Shown piece by piece: positions 36,000-48,201 of a stretch of DNA of 64,000 nucleotides. The position numbers were made by a program, and so were the translations under genes. The stretch is from Engraulis encrasicolus (lineage: Eukaryota > Chordata > Actinopteri > Clupeiformes > Engraulidae). The notes under the pieces were generated by a model that had not been told where the DNA came from, did no database searches, and worked only from the letters and a program-made list of their open reading frames with translations. The DNA lies in assembly GCF_034702125.1 (NCBI RefSeq), contig NC_085873.1, forward strand, positions 52,310,376 through 52,374,375. The letters run 5' to 3'. Position 1 is the first letter of the stretch; every line of letters begins with the position of its first letter.

Positions 36000-37985
36000 C
36001 TGGATCAACAACAGAAGATCATGTTACATTTAACTCACCATATTATAACTAGAAGCAATGCTGCCAACAACACATCTTACAGTCTATACACAAGCACGTA
36101 CGCACACACACACGCAGGCACACACACACGCATACACACACCTGTGTTTTGCAGTGCCCCGCTGGGTCTTGTCTGTTTTCTTTTTGTATGTGTCTGATGC
36201 CCCCTGCTGGACACTGTTAACACAACATGAGTCTCCAGTCAGTTTTATACAATGCAAGACCACAGTGGGATGCACTCATGCACGGACAGGCGGACGGACG
36301 GACGGACGCACGCACGCACACATGAATGCACGCACGCAGACACGCACACAACAACACAAACAATATTAAGTGCCCTTGTTTCAGGTATATTCATGCACAC
36401 AAACACACACACACACACACTATGTTGCGTACTGTAGCTCAGGTACACACATTGCATATGTGAACACTTCTTCAATCAAAATGAACTGAACTATGGCCAG
36501 CCTAAGTCTCTTCTTTTCCAGAGAGCTCATGGGGCTAGCATCGTGCGCCATCCTACGTATAACACACACAATGTTAAGTGCTGTTGTTTCAGTTATATTC
36601 GTGCACACACGTGAATGCAATGTTGCTTACTGTAACTATTTGTTTGGGTACACACATATGTGAACAATATGAACACTTCTTCAATGATAATGACCTGAAA
36701 TAAGTCTCTGCCCCTTCCAGACAGCTCAGACAAAAACTGGACTGGGCTCAAATGAACTGATCAAACCCATTATCCGATCCAACTAATCTTTCCCCCTAGA
36801 TCATAGAAACCAATGTTGTACTGTACCTGGGAATTAACAATTATTACCTCCGCCAAGGAGGTAATGCTTTCGGTCGCATTGGTTTGTCTGTCTGTTTGTC
36901 TGTCCATCTGTTTGTCTGTTTGTTTGTCAGCAGGATAACTCAACGGATTTCGATGAAACTTTGTGGCGTTGTCGGTAATGACCCAAGGAACAAGTGATTA
37001 AATTCTGGTCATGATCCGGATCACGAACCGGAAGCAGGAACTTTTTAAAGATTATTCACCATTGCTGGCCTATAAATATAGATGCCCCTAGTGACTGCCA
37101 ATTGAATTGCGGGCTAGGGCAAAACAGTCTAGTTTCTAACTCCACAAAAGAAGACAGAAAGACAGGGTGTAACATAGTGAAATGTTCTATTTAACAGCTT
37201 CCTTGGCAGAGGTCCGTGCTGTCTGAGTGCGTCTAGTTATCAGTGCTGTGGTGGTCAACTTGAATTGTCAACTGATATGTGAGTTGTGTGCAAAAATATG
37301 TAATTATTTGGACTGCACAAGAGAAGTCACATGTCTTATATGCAGCCACTCTAGTTGTGTTGACTGCACTCATATGTGAAATCCAGAGCAAATGTCAAAT
37401 GGTATCAGGATCTGGACTTGACTCCATTCATTTCTATTTACATTTTTTGCAAGTGAAGGCCCCATAAACCGGAAGTAGAAAGGCGTGACTTCAGCATCCA
37501 ATTCTAATATTTTAATGCACGTTTTGTTAAAATGAAACTTCGAGAGAAGCGAAATGAAATTTGGCATGCCTAATTTACCACATGCATTCTATTCTCCACT
37601 TAACTCTCATTCGCCTGAATTCAGCGCGAAAAGATAGGCACGCCTATTTAACCAGCTGCATCTCATTCTCCGGTCTGCCATCATTTGGTGGAATTTCAGA
37701 GCACCGGAATTTGGAACGCCCCAACTATACAGCAATTATTCTCCACTCACCTGTCTCCAGTCAGAATTTTCCTTTCTCGCTCGCACCCACCACCTCCCCT
37801 TTCGCCTACCTTCCACCCTGCTCGTTCGAAACCTAATATGCACTCAACTTCAGTCACAAATGTCATTTGAAATAGGAGCCTCTGGGATTTCTGACAGTAC
37901 ATGACAATTTGCCTATTCTTTACAAATAAAAATTCTCTATAAATGCTATGGGAATGTGGATGAATAACCTGCACTGTCACTGTCA
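36000..37985. other. First-intron sequence with repeat scraps
   Basis: 36080-36440 has broken CA/ACGG microsatellites and two copies of a TAT-TCGTGCACAC block (36400, 36598). 36845-37060 is the widespread ATTACCTCCGCCAAGGAGGT + AATG element (palindromic start, GATTTCGATGAAACTTTGTGG). A short relative lies at 23208. No NLR exon recognised. Confidence 0.5.
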
Positions 37986-38847
37986 CGCTTTTCATGGATT
38001 TCTCCTCTGCCTTTAACACGGTGCAACCACACCTCCTTCTACATCGCCTCCGTGACCTAAAAGTCAGTTCTGACCTGGTCCTCCTCCTCCTCAGGAACTT
38101 TTTGAAGGACCGACCTCAGCGGGTGTGCATCAAGAACTGCCTCTCTGAGTCTCTGGTCCTCAACACCGGTGTTCCTCAAGGATGTGTGCTATCACCCCTG
38201 CTCTTCTCCATATACACCAATGAGCTACAGTGCAACACCAATGACCTCTCCCTCATCAAGTATGCAGATGACATGGCCCTAATTGCCTGCCTTTCGGAGA
38301 CAGACAGCTCCCCCTACCTGCAGTACATCAACACCCTATCTGCATGGTTTGACAGCAGCTTCCTGGATTTCAATGTCTCCATAATCAAGGAGATGTGGCT
38401 TGGAACCAGCAAGAAGGGAGGCAATACAGACTCTGGGCAAACCTTCAGGCCAATCAGCATGAAGGGTCAGGAGGTGAAGCAGGTGTCTCAGTTCAAATAC
38501 CTCGGGACAGTTATAGATAGTCAGTTACAGTTCCAAGACCATGTGGACTACACATTCAAAAAAGGCCGACAGCGCCTGGCTCTCCTGCGGAAACTCAGGG
38601 GCCTCAACACCAGTCAGCGCACTATGTCCATGGTCTATAAGTCCCTGACTACGGAAGACGAGAGCGGCCCATCTTGTAGTACTCTTTTAATTCACCTTGT
38701 TATCCCGAGATAACGATATAATTAATTCGAGACCTCGAGAAAACGCAACAATTATTCCGTGATCTCGAGAAAACACAATAATTATTCCGTGATCTCGGGA
38801 AAACACAACAATTATACCGTGATCTCGGGAAAACGAAACATTTTTTT

Positions 38848-40921
38848 ATGATCAGTAAACAGCTGACAAATGGGTCATTCATAGGCACCACGGGAAGAGC
38901 TTTTGATGACTTCGGGGCTCTCATAGTTGCAACGCTTGTCTTTACAATGTCTGGAATAATGGATAACCTAATAAGGCAATATTTTGATCAGGGGATGACA
39001 CAGGCAGAGATTGCATTAAGTCTTTTAATAAGGAATAATTTCAAAATTAGTCCGCGGCACCTCCGCAGAAGACTGGCCCGGCTTCGTCTATCGACGGAGA
39101 TATAGCGATCCAGCTGAGGTCGTAGAGTTCATCTCGAGTCTTATGAACGGACCAGGACGGCTTCATGGCTACCGTATGATGCACGCAAGGTGCCTTTTAG
39201 CTGGATTCCGTGTCAGTCGGGATGTCGTTGCGGAGATCCAGACCACCCTTGATCCCGTGGCCGTGCAGCGGCGAAGATCATAGGCTACAGTGTTCCGGGG
39301 CCTAATTACGTATGGCACATGGATTCATATGACAAGCTCACCCCCTTTGGCATTGGGATGAACGGGTGCATCGATGGATTTTCGAGGTATATAATTTGGA
39401 TGGAAGCAAACTCTACCAACAGCAACCCGTGCGTAATCGCAGCCTATTTTACGCAAACTGTCTCTAAACTCGGAGGCTGCCCCAAAATCCTGAGATCATG
39501 GAACAGAAAATGTCCATGCCAACAGACTACAGACTTTTTTCAGGGAAGATGACACTGGAGAGGCCCCTGGGCCCCCTTGTGTTATACAAGGAAGGAGCAC
39601 GGCAAACCAGAGAATCGAATGTTGGTGGGGGATGTACAGGAGACAGAACGTGGACTACTGGCGAGACGTCTTCAGAGAGTTCCAAGCTACGGGTGATTTC
39701 AGCGGTGATTTCGTCGACAAGGGTCTTGTGCAATTCTGTTTCCTGAAGATTATACAGGTAAGGAATCAATACGCAATATGCTATTTATTTTGAGAGTAAA
39801 ACGGTTGAAATAAAGTGGTGGGTGTGTGCATAATATTGTGCGTAACGGTTTGGCCATTGTGCGCAACTAGCCCAATTTGCTAGCCTGATTATCATCGACA
39901 TTCAAATCTCTTGAGGGTGTTGCGTCACTAGGGGGGCAAAGTCTGACTACCAATTTGCAACCATTGCAAGGTGTTTGGGTGACCCATTTTGCTTGAGAAA
40001 AGAAATATCAGTTATTATTGTTTCACATTGACATTCACTGACTTTGGTTCATTTTCTCAGGGGAACATATAATCTGAAAGCAAAACGAGAGACCCCCCTT
40101 GCTAACCCCATTACATATTTCTATTACACCGGAGGTGTTGCTGGGTCATTTTGACCAGTATCATTTGGGGGGGTTATAGAGCAATATTGTCTAAACTGTC
40201 TGATATAATAGTGATCCCATGTTGAGTCGACAAGGCAGGGGGTGAATTATGTGGGAAAATGAGCGCCAATATTTTTGGGTTGTGGATCAATGTTGGCTCA
40301 GTCTGAGAGCCTGGACAGTGACTCACTTTCTTCACCATTTCCTTATCTTTCGCTCTCTGAATCTCTCACTCAAAAATATATTTACACAGAAATTCACAAG
40401 CATGATGAAGGGAACATGGTGAATACGAGCTATGCCCCCCCTAACATTATTTTCCATAGGCCCGGGTCAAAATGACCAACACCTTCAACAAAAACACAAA
40501 CACCTTACAAGGGTTAAAGCCGTTAATTATAGTTGTAAACAATGCTTCTCACTAATTGCCTGCCTTACAGGACGAGCTGGACACAGTGGTGCAAATGTGG
40601 GACAACCATCGCATTCGTCCGGGAAGGAATGGACGTGATGTCTACCATGGCAAGCCAGTGATGATGTACAACGTACCTGAGCTGTATCATGCACAGAATT
40701 ATCTGCATCCAGTTGAACTGGACAAAATAAGCACAATCCTAGGTGAAGACATTTGCCAGTGGAAAACAGATATTTCATGTGACATTGACCTACATGACTT
40801 GTGCTTGATGGTGATGGAGGAACACAACTTGACTCACCGCCCTGGAGCTGAAGGAGCCATTAAACTCTACAAAGACCTGAGGCCATTGATAAGGGCACTC
40901 CTGGAAGAAGCGGATGACTGA
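38848..40921 (+). pseudogene. IS3EU-like transposase, frameshifted
   Basis: The N-terminal helix-turn-helix (IRQYFDQGMTQAEIALSLLI, SPRHLRRRLARLRL) leads to a frame change at about 39105 and then LHGYRMMHARCLLAGFRVS. The DDE core begins HMDSYDKLTPFGIGMNGCID + GFSRYIIWMEA (first catalytic Asp). The next catalytic-Asp region near 39500 is lost to small indels. The NQRIE motif (catalytic Glu) is in another frame near 39610. Exon 1 ends CAG at 39757 before GTAAGG. The intron holds a piggyBac-like MITE. Exon 2 (40571-40921) encodes DELDTVVQMWDNHRIRPGRN through LIRALLEEADD and stop. Several frameshifts and stops make it non-functional. Confidence 0.88.
40106..40513. mobile_element. piggyBac-like MITE in the transposase intron
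   Basis: The right end CCTTACAAGGG precedes TTAA (40514-40517). The left end is a diverged CTAA followed by CCCC. Mirrored inner motifs GGTGTTGCTGGGTCATTTTG and GGGTCAAAATGACCAACACC resemble those of 886-2020, so the two are related families. Confidence 0.65.
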
Positions 40922-41104
40922 TCAAACATATTACTGTTATCATCTGGGTTCATTGTTCCTAATGCTAGACTCTTGCCTTAATCACTACACTGCCTTACTT
41001 GCTCTAGGCTACCATCATACAGTCACACAGCATTTTGTGCTACTGAATCACAGGGTCAGGGCTGAAAATGTATCATTGTACATATTATTGTATACCGTAA
41101 TTTA

Positions 41105-41373
41105 AATGTAGTACTACTGGAGCACAGGACTGGAGAAGAAGTACAACAAGCACTATATAAAAATAAGTTTTGCAGCGAAAATGTCTGGAAATTCAAAATG
41201 GCAGACATGGAGCATATCCATCTTTTCAAGAATGAAAAGTGCTCTTTCCCAATCATAATGAATAAGGCTGACAATGCGAGATTGTGATACGCAGGCTTGT
41301 TCGTGAAAAAGGTAATTTGTGAATGGGCAGCATGAATTCTGGAAATGAACTGGAAATGTTACACAGTGCGTCT
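41105..41373. mobile_element. TTAA-flanked MITE (CACAGTG ends), left-truncated
   Basis: Shares GGAAATTCAAAATGGCRGAC, GTGAATGGGCAGCATGAATT and ACACAGTGCGTCT before TTAA with 54822-55173 and 60356-60676. Confidence 0.75.
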
Positions 41374-41727
41374 TTAAATATTAAAGAAAAACTCTACTAC
41401 TGAAAGGAAAAGTTAAGAAGTAATAAAACAGCCCTGATGCACAATTGCCATCAAGGCAAAGGGATCTCAAACAGTTAACCACTGCCTCCAGGTTAACTTA
41501 CTCAGATTTGTCTTTTAACTGTCCTTATCAAGTAGTTATTTCATCATATGAAAGTGGAAATGGGTGTAAACACTACCCCAAAAGTTCAGACACTGTATTG
41601 TAGTAGCCTACTACTTCCACCTTGTTACTCTGACATCTCTAGTGCCTCATGCTTGCATACTTCAGTGGTTATTCTCAGTACTAAAGTGGCATATACTGGC
41701 AAATGTTGATATTCTAGGGTCTATAGG

Positions 41728-41970
41728 TGCGTTCCAATATGTGACCTTGTGTCCTCCACTTGTGCTTGTGGCCTCGTACCAGGAAGTAATACATTGTAAT
41801 GACATCAAAAACAACAGCATTATATTTCAATATCTCGCAAAACTCAATTGTAAAGTCATTTTCTCATTTTCAAACAGGATGGTAAATGAAGAATAGTCCC
41901 CCAAAAATTGTTTTGGCTAGGCTGACAGCGGGGAAAAGTGGAGGACGCAGGGTCGCATATTGGAAAGCAC
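41728..41970. mobile_element. CCACTTGTGCTTGTGGCC MITE, apparently full length
   Basis: GTGCGTTCCAATATGTGACC at the left is mirrored by GGTCGCATATTGGAAAGCAC at the right. GTCCTCCACTTGTG is mirrored by AAAAGTGGAGGAC. This copy defines the family seen as fragments at 11305, 13100 and 23035. Confidence 0.8.
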
Positions 41971-42307
41971 TGCTGTGTCACCAGGCAAAAATGCCTACTT
42001 GGAATTTACCCTAGCAACCTTGAGGAGTTGGGACACACCACCAATAAGACACACGGGACTACAGAATTAAAGGGTTGATTTTTTTTTATTTAAAATGAGA
42101 CCACACAATGAGAACACAGCAATCCATGTAAGTAGGGTGAATAACTACCGGTATACACAGCACACTGTAGGTCAATCAACTTGGGCGAGCTGGTTGGAAG
42201 GGGCAGGAGAGAACAGCACTAGTCCACAGGTCAGGGGGTGGATGGGAGCCCGATGAGGTCCCCGTCTTTGGGGGAGGGGAAAGCAGCTTAGTCTGATCTG
42301 TTAGGTC

Positions 42308-42412
42308 CCGTCAAGATGGCCAAGGAGGGGCTGCTGTTCGAGGGACGCATCACCGCCGAGCTGCTGACCCGGGGGACCATCGAAACCAAACACGTCTCAG
42401 CCATGGAGAAGT
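42308..42412 (+). other. Exon-like open segment of unknown origin inside the IS3EU element
   Basis: After CTGATCTGTTAG, a possible acceptor, an open GC-rich stretch reads [20 protein letters not shown] then [12 protein letters not shown]. It ends GAGAA before GTAAGTAAC, a perfect donor. Codon choice (GAG, CTG, GCC) is unlike the AT-rich surroundings. I do not recognise the protein. It may be a captured host exon or a chance open segment. Confidence 0.35.
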
Positions 42413-42839
42413 AAGTAACAAGCAGGGCTGGCCTGGGACCACTACTAAATGGCCCAGGCACTCCCCACCCCCATACTACACCTATGATGGGCTCAGTCCT
42501 CTGTATATTGCTGTAATGATGCACCGATGGGCCACACCATCTAAATTGTGGTGCTGTTTCTAAGGGAAACTTTGAAACAAAAACAAACAAAAGTATTAGT
42601 AGGGTTGGAAAGGGGGGTCCACGCGCACCCCCCGGCTTTTTTTACGCCACCTGATTTTTTTGTATCTTTAGAGTGTCTACTTCCAGAATCTGCCAGGTGC
42701 CAAGCTGAAATAATGTCCCATGGCCTATACACTGTAATCAGGTTATGCACAAGTGTCATTACAAACTTACGCATGATTACAAACTTACGCATGATGACAA
42801 ACCCACGCCAGGAGAGGGACAAAGCCTGGGCAGCAGCAG

Positions 42840-44145
42840 AGTAGGGCAAGTACAACGGGCCAGGGCAGGTTGCCGTTCCTATTTCCAGCATGCATACAGG
42901 TAGGGCTCAGGGGTAGTGAAAGAATATGCATTGATGGAGCAACAGAGACAAGCACAGCACTGTTGCAGCAGTTCAGGTGGTTAAAGGGTTAACAGCATGC
43001 ATAGGGGCAGGGATTGGCACTTGGGGGATAGCAACAATTGCACTGGAAGAGATCGGGGCAGCAACAGCAGCATGGATCAGGCCGGCTCCAGTCACTGTCC
43101 AAGTAGGGCTGGGGTCTCCTGGTCAGCTACCCGCATGTATAAACATGGCACACTTAAGGTCAGGGGTGGGTAACCTATGTGTTGAGGACCGTTTGCAGCC
43201 CTTGAAGCGTTTTATCCGGCCCCCGATATAATTTTAATGTTGTGCATCCTTCACATGAAATATGACATTGTAAAACTGCATTGGCAATACAATCATGTTA
43301 TATTAAGGGGGCCTAGAGAAGGTGTGGTCTCTTTTAAAGTTTGCTGCATTCAATATAGACATGAAGTTCAGGGGAATATGCTGGTTTGTGTTCATAGTAC
43401 AGCCCTCTGAGAACTTCTACGGCCCTTGGAGGAATTTGAAGTGGCCCCTCGAATGAAAAAGGTTCCCCACCCCTGCTTTAGCTCAAGCAGCACAGCTGAT
43501 AGGCTAAGGTGGGGAGAGGGAGCATAATAACACTACAGACTCACACGTGAAGACAGACCAACGTTGGGGAGATGTGGTGGCGTTCCGGCAGGAGTGGGCG
43601 GGGTACAGTAGGTCGGAGCCGCCTGGTTTCCTGTGGGCTGGGGCTAGAGAAAAAGAGATGGGGAGGTTAGCAAGGTAGTTACGCCAGAGGGGCAAGAGGG
43701 GTAAGCACAGCACGGTTGCAGTAGTTCAGGTGACTAGGTTAGTAGCCCATGCAAAGGGAGGGGCCCGGGGGATAGCAGCAGCTCTTGCAATAAGGGGACA
43801 GTAATGGTAAGCACAGCACAATTTACAGCCATGTTGGGGAACTATAGCAACAGTCATACAGGCAAGGGTCGGGAATAGTAACAGTAGCACATGCAGTGGG
43901 CAAGCGCTTCAGAGTTTTAGCAGCTCAGGTGGCTAGGGGAGTAGCAGCATTAACGCAAGCAGGGGTTGGGGGAAGCGATTGGGTGTGTGTGTGCGTGTAT
44001 TGTATTGTAGCCTACATGTCTATATCAGTATGACAGAGTTTGAAAATTGCACATGTGTGAGTGTGTATTGTCTGTGTACTGCACATGCTGTGAATGAATG
44101 TGTCAGAGAAAGAATAAGCTTAGTAAATTCATGTATGAGTAGGTT

Positions 44146-44186
<41 letters not shown>

Positions 44187-44470
44187 TGCACATTGGAGAC
44201 TGCACATTGGAGACTGGTCAAACGCAATTTCAAACTGGTTCTGTGCCAACACTGTTACATAGATTTTTGACAATTAAGTAGGCCTACAGTTGACTTGACT
44301 TGATAGCAGCACACACAGAAAGGAGTTAACAGGGCGAGCACAGCAGTTCAGGTGGCCATGGGCCAGCAACATTATTATAATGCTGGCAGGTATCGGGGGT
44401 AGCGACAGCAACACAACGATGGGTTACCAGGGGCAAGCGAAGGCAAGGAGGCAATTGCAAGCACAATGGT
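42840..44470. repeat. Degenerate long-period repeat in the 3' part of the IS3EU element
   Basis: AAGCACAGCA(C)NGTTGCAGYAGTTC + AGGTGGYTA and GGGGGATAGCARCARCTNTTG recur at about 42950, 43700, 43905 and 44335 with variable spacing. It is interrupted by the hAT MITE at 43161-43475 and a GT run at 44148-44184. Confidence 0.6.
43161..43475. mobile_element. hAT-type MITE
   Basis: CAGGGGTGGGTAACC and GGTTCCCCACCCCTG are inverted ends. The 8-bp flanks CTTAAGGT and CTTTAGCT agree at 6 of 8 positions. Confidence 0.82.
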
Positions 44471-45544
44471 AAGCCTACGGTGGCGGTGTAGCGAGCAAGG
44501 GCCAACAGAGCATTAGGCAGGCAGTGGCAAGGGGGGTATATCGCACAAAGAGACACTTACCGTGCCCAAAGGGCAGAAGGGGGGCTCCGTCCACCGTTTC
44601 CCGTCCGTGATGGGGTCCTCCACAGCGATTTCACAGTTTACAACTCCTCCAGTTCTTCACTGTTCCCTCTCGGCTATGTTCCTCTCCGGATAGCTGATGC
44701 TTTTAAATTGCACTCTTGCCTATCGCTAGAGTGGTTAATTACTAAAGTGGCTCTCATGGCTTTGCTTTACATTGATTAACAAACTGAATTGGCATGCCAG
44801 CGTTTACCAATGAGCTGTTGTTTACCTGCACCTCAAGTGTCGCTGTAACTATTGTTCCCCTCGGAAACAACGTAAGTGAATGCAGTTCCGCCTGGTGACA
44901 CGACATTATTGTTTTATCGAGATCTCCAATTAATTATACCGTTATCTCGGGATAACGAAGTGAATTAAAAAGATGATACTGAGGCCGCTCTCGGCTTCCG
45001 TACCTGACAGAGTGTACTGACATTCAACATCGTGTCATGGTATACCTCTCTGTCAAGCAAAAGAACAAATTGGCACAGATCGTCAGCCAGACTGGAAAGA
45101 TCATTGGATACAAACAGCTGCAACTTTCACACCTGCACACGCAGGCCATAACAAAGAAGGCTCATCAATTCTATCTGGATCCTACTCACCCTCCTCACGG
45201 TGCTTTCCAGATGCTGCCATCTGGACGTAGACTGAAAATTCCAATGGCAAGGAAGAATGGCTACAAGCGGTCATTTGTACCATCAGCTGTGGCTATTCTT
45301 AACAAAGAACTGGTTATAATAACAGAGAGTAGATAAGCTCTATGCTCCTCAATAGTATTTTAGTAGTAGTATTCTGTTAATTTAAAAATTGTATACAGTA
45401 ACACAGTGCTTCGTAATTCAGCGTAGGAAGCTCGGTGTGCTGCTCTAGCAGTAAGTAATATGGTAAATTTGAATAGACTGTTTCTTAATTTTTAATTGAG
45501 TAAGGAGATTGAATTTTATTCCACAGGTTTTATCTATCTTTTGT

Positions 45545-45545
<1 letters not shown>

Positions 45546-45628
<83 letters not shown>
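45546..45628 (+). repeat. (CA)n microsatellite in the LINE 3' UTR
   Basis: CA run ending in a short TATATA stretch, downstream of the LINE stop codon. Confidence 0.97.
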
Positions 45629-45641
<13 letters not shown>

Positions 45642-46451
45642 TCTTTGCTGTGTTGACTGTGATGTGTGTTTGTCTTGTGTGTCCTTATGCCACCACCAAA
45701 GCATTTTTGTTCATTTTATGTACGTTTAATGGACAATAAAGAAGTCTAAGTCTAAGTCTATACTGACAATTAGGCTCCGCCACAAAGATTATGTCATAAA
45801 AAGGTAAAAATGGGGGGAATGTGGAATGTCTTTCTCTACCCCTTTTCTATCAATTTGAGCAACAACAACAAAAATTTTTTTTTACAGTAACATCCATCTG
45901 AATTACACAAGGCACCCAACTATGGATGGAGCTACTGAAATGTACTGCTATGGGGGCTTTAGGCTGAGGAGGTGGTGGTATGGGGGGGGAGCTACTGAAA
46001 TGTAGTGCTTAGGGCCCCATAAAGACTGGGGCTGGCACTGCGTACAGGGATTCTTGATAGATCCTCACCTAAGCAGACCTACACATATGGCATAGCTCCA
46101 GATTAACCTGCTCTGGAACCCATTCACCTTCGCAGACCTAAGCATATGGCGCACAGTTCCAGATTAACCCGCTCTGGAACCCATTCACCTTCGCAGACCT
46201 AAGCATATGGCATAGTCTTTGGAGCAAGGCAGAAATCTGGAGACAGCCATGTACGGTTGAGTGGGGAACAGTAATAAAGGCCCAATACTCACCATTCTAT
46301 CATAAGGGGGGGCAGTAACCTACCACAGTAAGATTAACTTATAACTTTTTACTTTGTTAGCAAAAGGCTGTTACAACCCAATCAGCTGACTATGCACTAC
46401 AAGAGGCAGCACATTTCTGCTCTGTGTGTGATAAACCACTTCCTAACTATG

Positions 46452-46792
46452 AATCAAGCGAAAGGGAGTTTTTCCTCACCCCTGATGCCACCAGGGGCCG
46501 CACCTGAACGCCCAATCTCTGTGTGACTATCTATGACTTATGATAGGCCCAGCCACTATGGACCTTACACATCTAAGAATCCTGGTCCTAACCTACGTTG
46601 ACCTTATGACTCTACATTCTCTGTCTATCTCTTCTTCCTCTGCCTTCCTGCTTTTTCTGCCTCTCCTCTATACCTCTCCTTTTAAATCCATCTCTAACAA
46701 TGTTTTTTCCCATTTGTTAAGCACTTTGAGTTACATGCCTTGTATGACACAGTGCTATACAAATACAATTATTATTATTATTATTATTATCT
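46452..46792 (+). mobile_element. SINE/LINE-tail-like insert ending in (ATT)n
   Basis: GGGAGTTTTTCCTCACCCCT + GATGCCACCAGGGGCCGCAC through AAGCACTTTGAGTTACATGC and AGTGCTATACAAATACAATT, then ATT repeats. It is absent at the matching point of copy 1 (about 355), where the flanks CACTTCCTA and CTCAG(C/T)CACTTCCT meet. Confidence 0.8.
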
Positions 46793-46985
46793 CAGCCACT
46801 TCCTGTTTAGAAAAAAAAGAAAACTTTGTCTTTCAGCTTAGACTATACTGCATTCGTTTTCAACAGGCAGCAATATGATATGTACATGAAATATTTAACC
46901 AGCTGTTGGGGTTAACACACATCTTGTCACACCCCTAAATGCTGTAGACTTAAGTCCCCCAACAGCCAGCTTCAGAATGGTAATA

Positions 46986-47370
46986 TAGGGTGACCAGATT
47001 TTTGTAGTCTGAAACCGGGACACTTCGTGCGTGACTGAAGGACAATATTTGGCGGGCGGGTCTGGGGGTCCTCCCCCAGGAAAATTTGTACTTTTTAGAT
47101 GCCATTTCCTGCATTCTAATCAATTTTAGAGGGAAGAATAACAAATAGCAACTGACTCCTTCAGACTTTCTGTGCACGCGCTGGCTGCCATTAATTGTGG
47201 CCGGTAAACATGTAATCTTTTCCATACATTTACCCCGATAGACATGGCGCAATGTAGTGGGTGGCCAAAACCGGGACATATTTGTGTCCCGAGAGGGTTT
47301 ACTCGGGAACTGGGACACACAACTCCAAACCGGGACTGTCCCGGTCAAACCGGGACGTCTGGTCACCCTA
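46986..47370. mobile_element. 385-bp hAT element, copy A
   Basis: TAGGGTGACCAGA...TCTGGTCACCCTA ends are flanked by perfect 8-bp duplications TGGTAATA (46978-46985 and 47371-47378). The empty site is in copy 1 near 2398. It is the same length as 56352-56736. An open frame spans the whole element on its minus strand. Confidence 0.93.
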
Positions 47371-47654
47371 TGGTAATAATAAGTAAAAATTGGAAAGCAA
47401 GCTATTGACAATCTCAACTACAGACCAGACTGGCGTGATCTGGAGGCAGATATGCATCTCCTCAAGGTTTTCAAAGACTTTTTCAGCAAATGTTCAAGAA
47501 ATGTGTAAATATTGTTTTGTGAACTTGATCTTCAAAAATAATTTTGTCCAGTTACATTTCCTCCATTTTATGTTGTGTACATTTTATTAGTATTTACTTT
47601 TATCTAGTATTTACGTTTTTCATTATGCTACTTTTCATGTATGATAAGTAGGCC

Positions 47655-48095
47655 TAGAGCCATACAGTGAACAGAGTCAGGCGATCTCCGCTGTGCCCTA
47701 AGGCCGACTTCCTCATTAGCAAAATTAGCTGTTTTAGCTTCTCAGTACTGCTCAGCGTTGCGAATGTTAGTTCCTAGTAGTGGGCGTAGCACACAGCACT
47801 CAATGCAGGGAATATGACAAGACTTGCTGTTCGTAGTAATAACTTCAGATAAGCATCACAGGTGCTAAAAGTGTTGTGATTATCACCACCGAGACAGTTG
47901 ATAGTTTACATATTTGTGGTGATTACCCCGCAGTATAGTTCGTTAGTCTTTATTTTTGGCTGTTAATGTGGTGGTTCTATGTTGAGTCTATGGGAAGACA
48001 GCAGCTTTAGGAACTCCCTTATCTCGCTGAAAGGCGGGGCTGCAATTTAATTCCTGGTCCTCCAATCGCGTAACTCTGTTCACTGTATGGCTCTG
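47655..48095. mobile_element. hAT-type MITE (YAGAGCC family)
   Basis: TAGAGCCATACAGTGAACAG and CTGTTCACTGTATGGCTCTG are inverted, flanked by perfect 8-bp duplications AGTAGGCC (47647-47654 and 48096-48103). The match in copy 1 (about 2820) is empty. It ends 26 bp from the NLR exon donor site. Confidence 0.92.
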
Positions 48096-48128
48096 AGTAG
48101 GCCTAGAAGAATAGTCATGTGCGCTCAC

Positions 48129-48201
48129 CTCTCCTCAGGAGGAGGGTCCGTCTCTCCGATCTCTGGTTTATCCATGGGCTCTTCATGCACGCAGCTGGAC
48201 A
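48129..48201 (-). CDS. NLR gene, short N-terminal exon
   Basis: After CTCCCTCAG, 73 nt end GAGAG before GTGAGC. Read in the phase that ends with AG, it encodes SSCVHEEPMDKPEIGETDPP then PEE(R). The AG joins the A that opens the FISNA-NACHT exon 12 kb away, giving ...PPEE-R-LKPEEAEL. Exons of this kind precede FISNA in many fish NLRs. The internal ATG (MDKPEIGET) could be the start codon. Otherwise a first exon lies further upstream (above 48201) and was not found. The 12-kb intron is swollen by the split LINE and IS3EU element. Confidence 0.75.

Larger units (their letters stand above)
38650..45002 (+). mobile_element. IS3EU-like DNA transposon, 6.35 kb
   Basis: Inverted ends TACGGAAGACGAGAGCGGCC and GGCCGCTCTCGGCTTCCGTA are flanked by CCTGAC at 38644-38649 and 45003-45008. 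A 6-bp duplication and TAY...RTA ends agree with what I recall of the IS3EU superfamily, and the encoded DDE protein fits. The inner TIR (TTATCCCGAGATAACG, AATTAATT) is shared. At the left, four GTGATCTCGRGAAAACRCAA repeats follow (38750-38845). The right 4 kb is non-coding, with nested insertions. Confidence 0.88.
37990..45767 (+). mobile_element. 5'-truncated LINE (Rex/L2-like), split by a DNA transposon
   Basis: 37990-38649 encodes reverse-transcriptase motifs MDFSSAFNTVQPHLLLHRLR, LNTGVPQGCVLSPLLFSIYT and IKYADDMALIAC. The frame stops making sense at 38650 and resumes at 45009 with LSVKQKNKLAQIVSQTGKII and FQMLPSGRRLKIPMARKNGY, ending at 45336. A 3' UTR with a (CA)n array leads to the tail ACAATAAAGAAGTCTAAGTC (TCTAAG repeats), a normal LINE 3' end. 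The 6-bp duplication CCTGAC at the break shows that one LINE was cut by the 38650-45002 insertion. Confidence 0.92.

Noticed and set aside
43979..44281. 100-codon frame near the GT run in the IS3EU element
   Set aside because: It is mostly GT repeat and low-complexity sequence.
46950..47417. 155-codon minus-strand frame as a host gene
   Set aside because: It coincides with a hAT-type 385-bp element that has perfect target duplications. Listed as a finding only for its conserved open frame.
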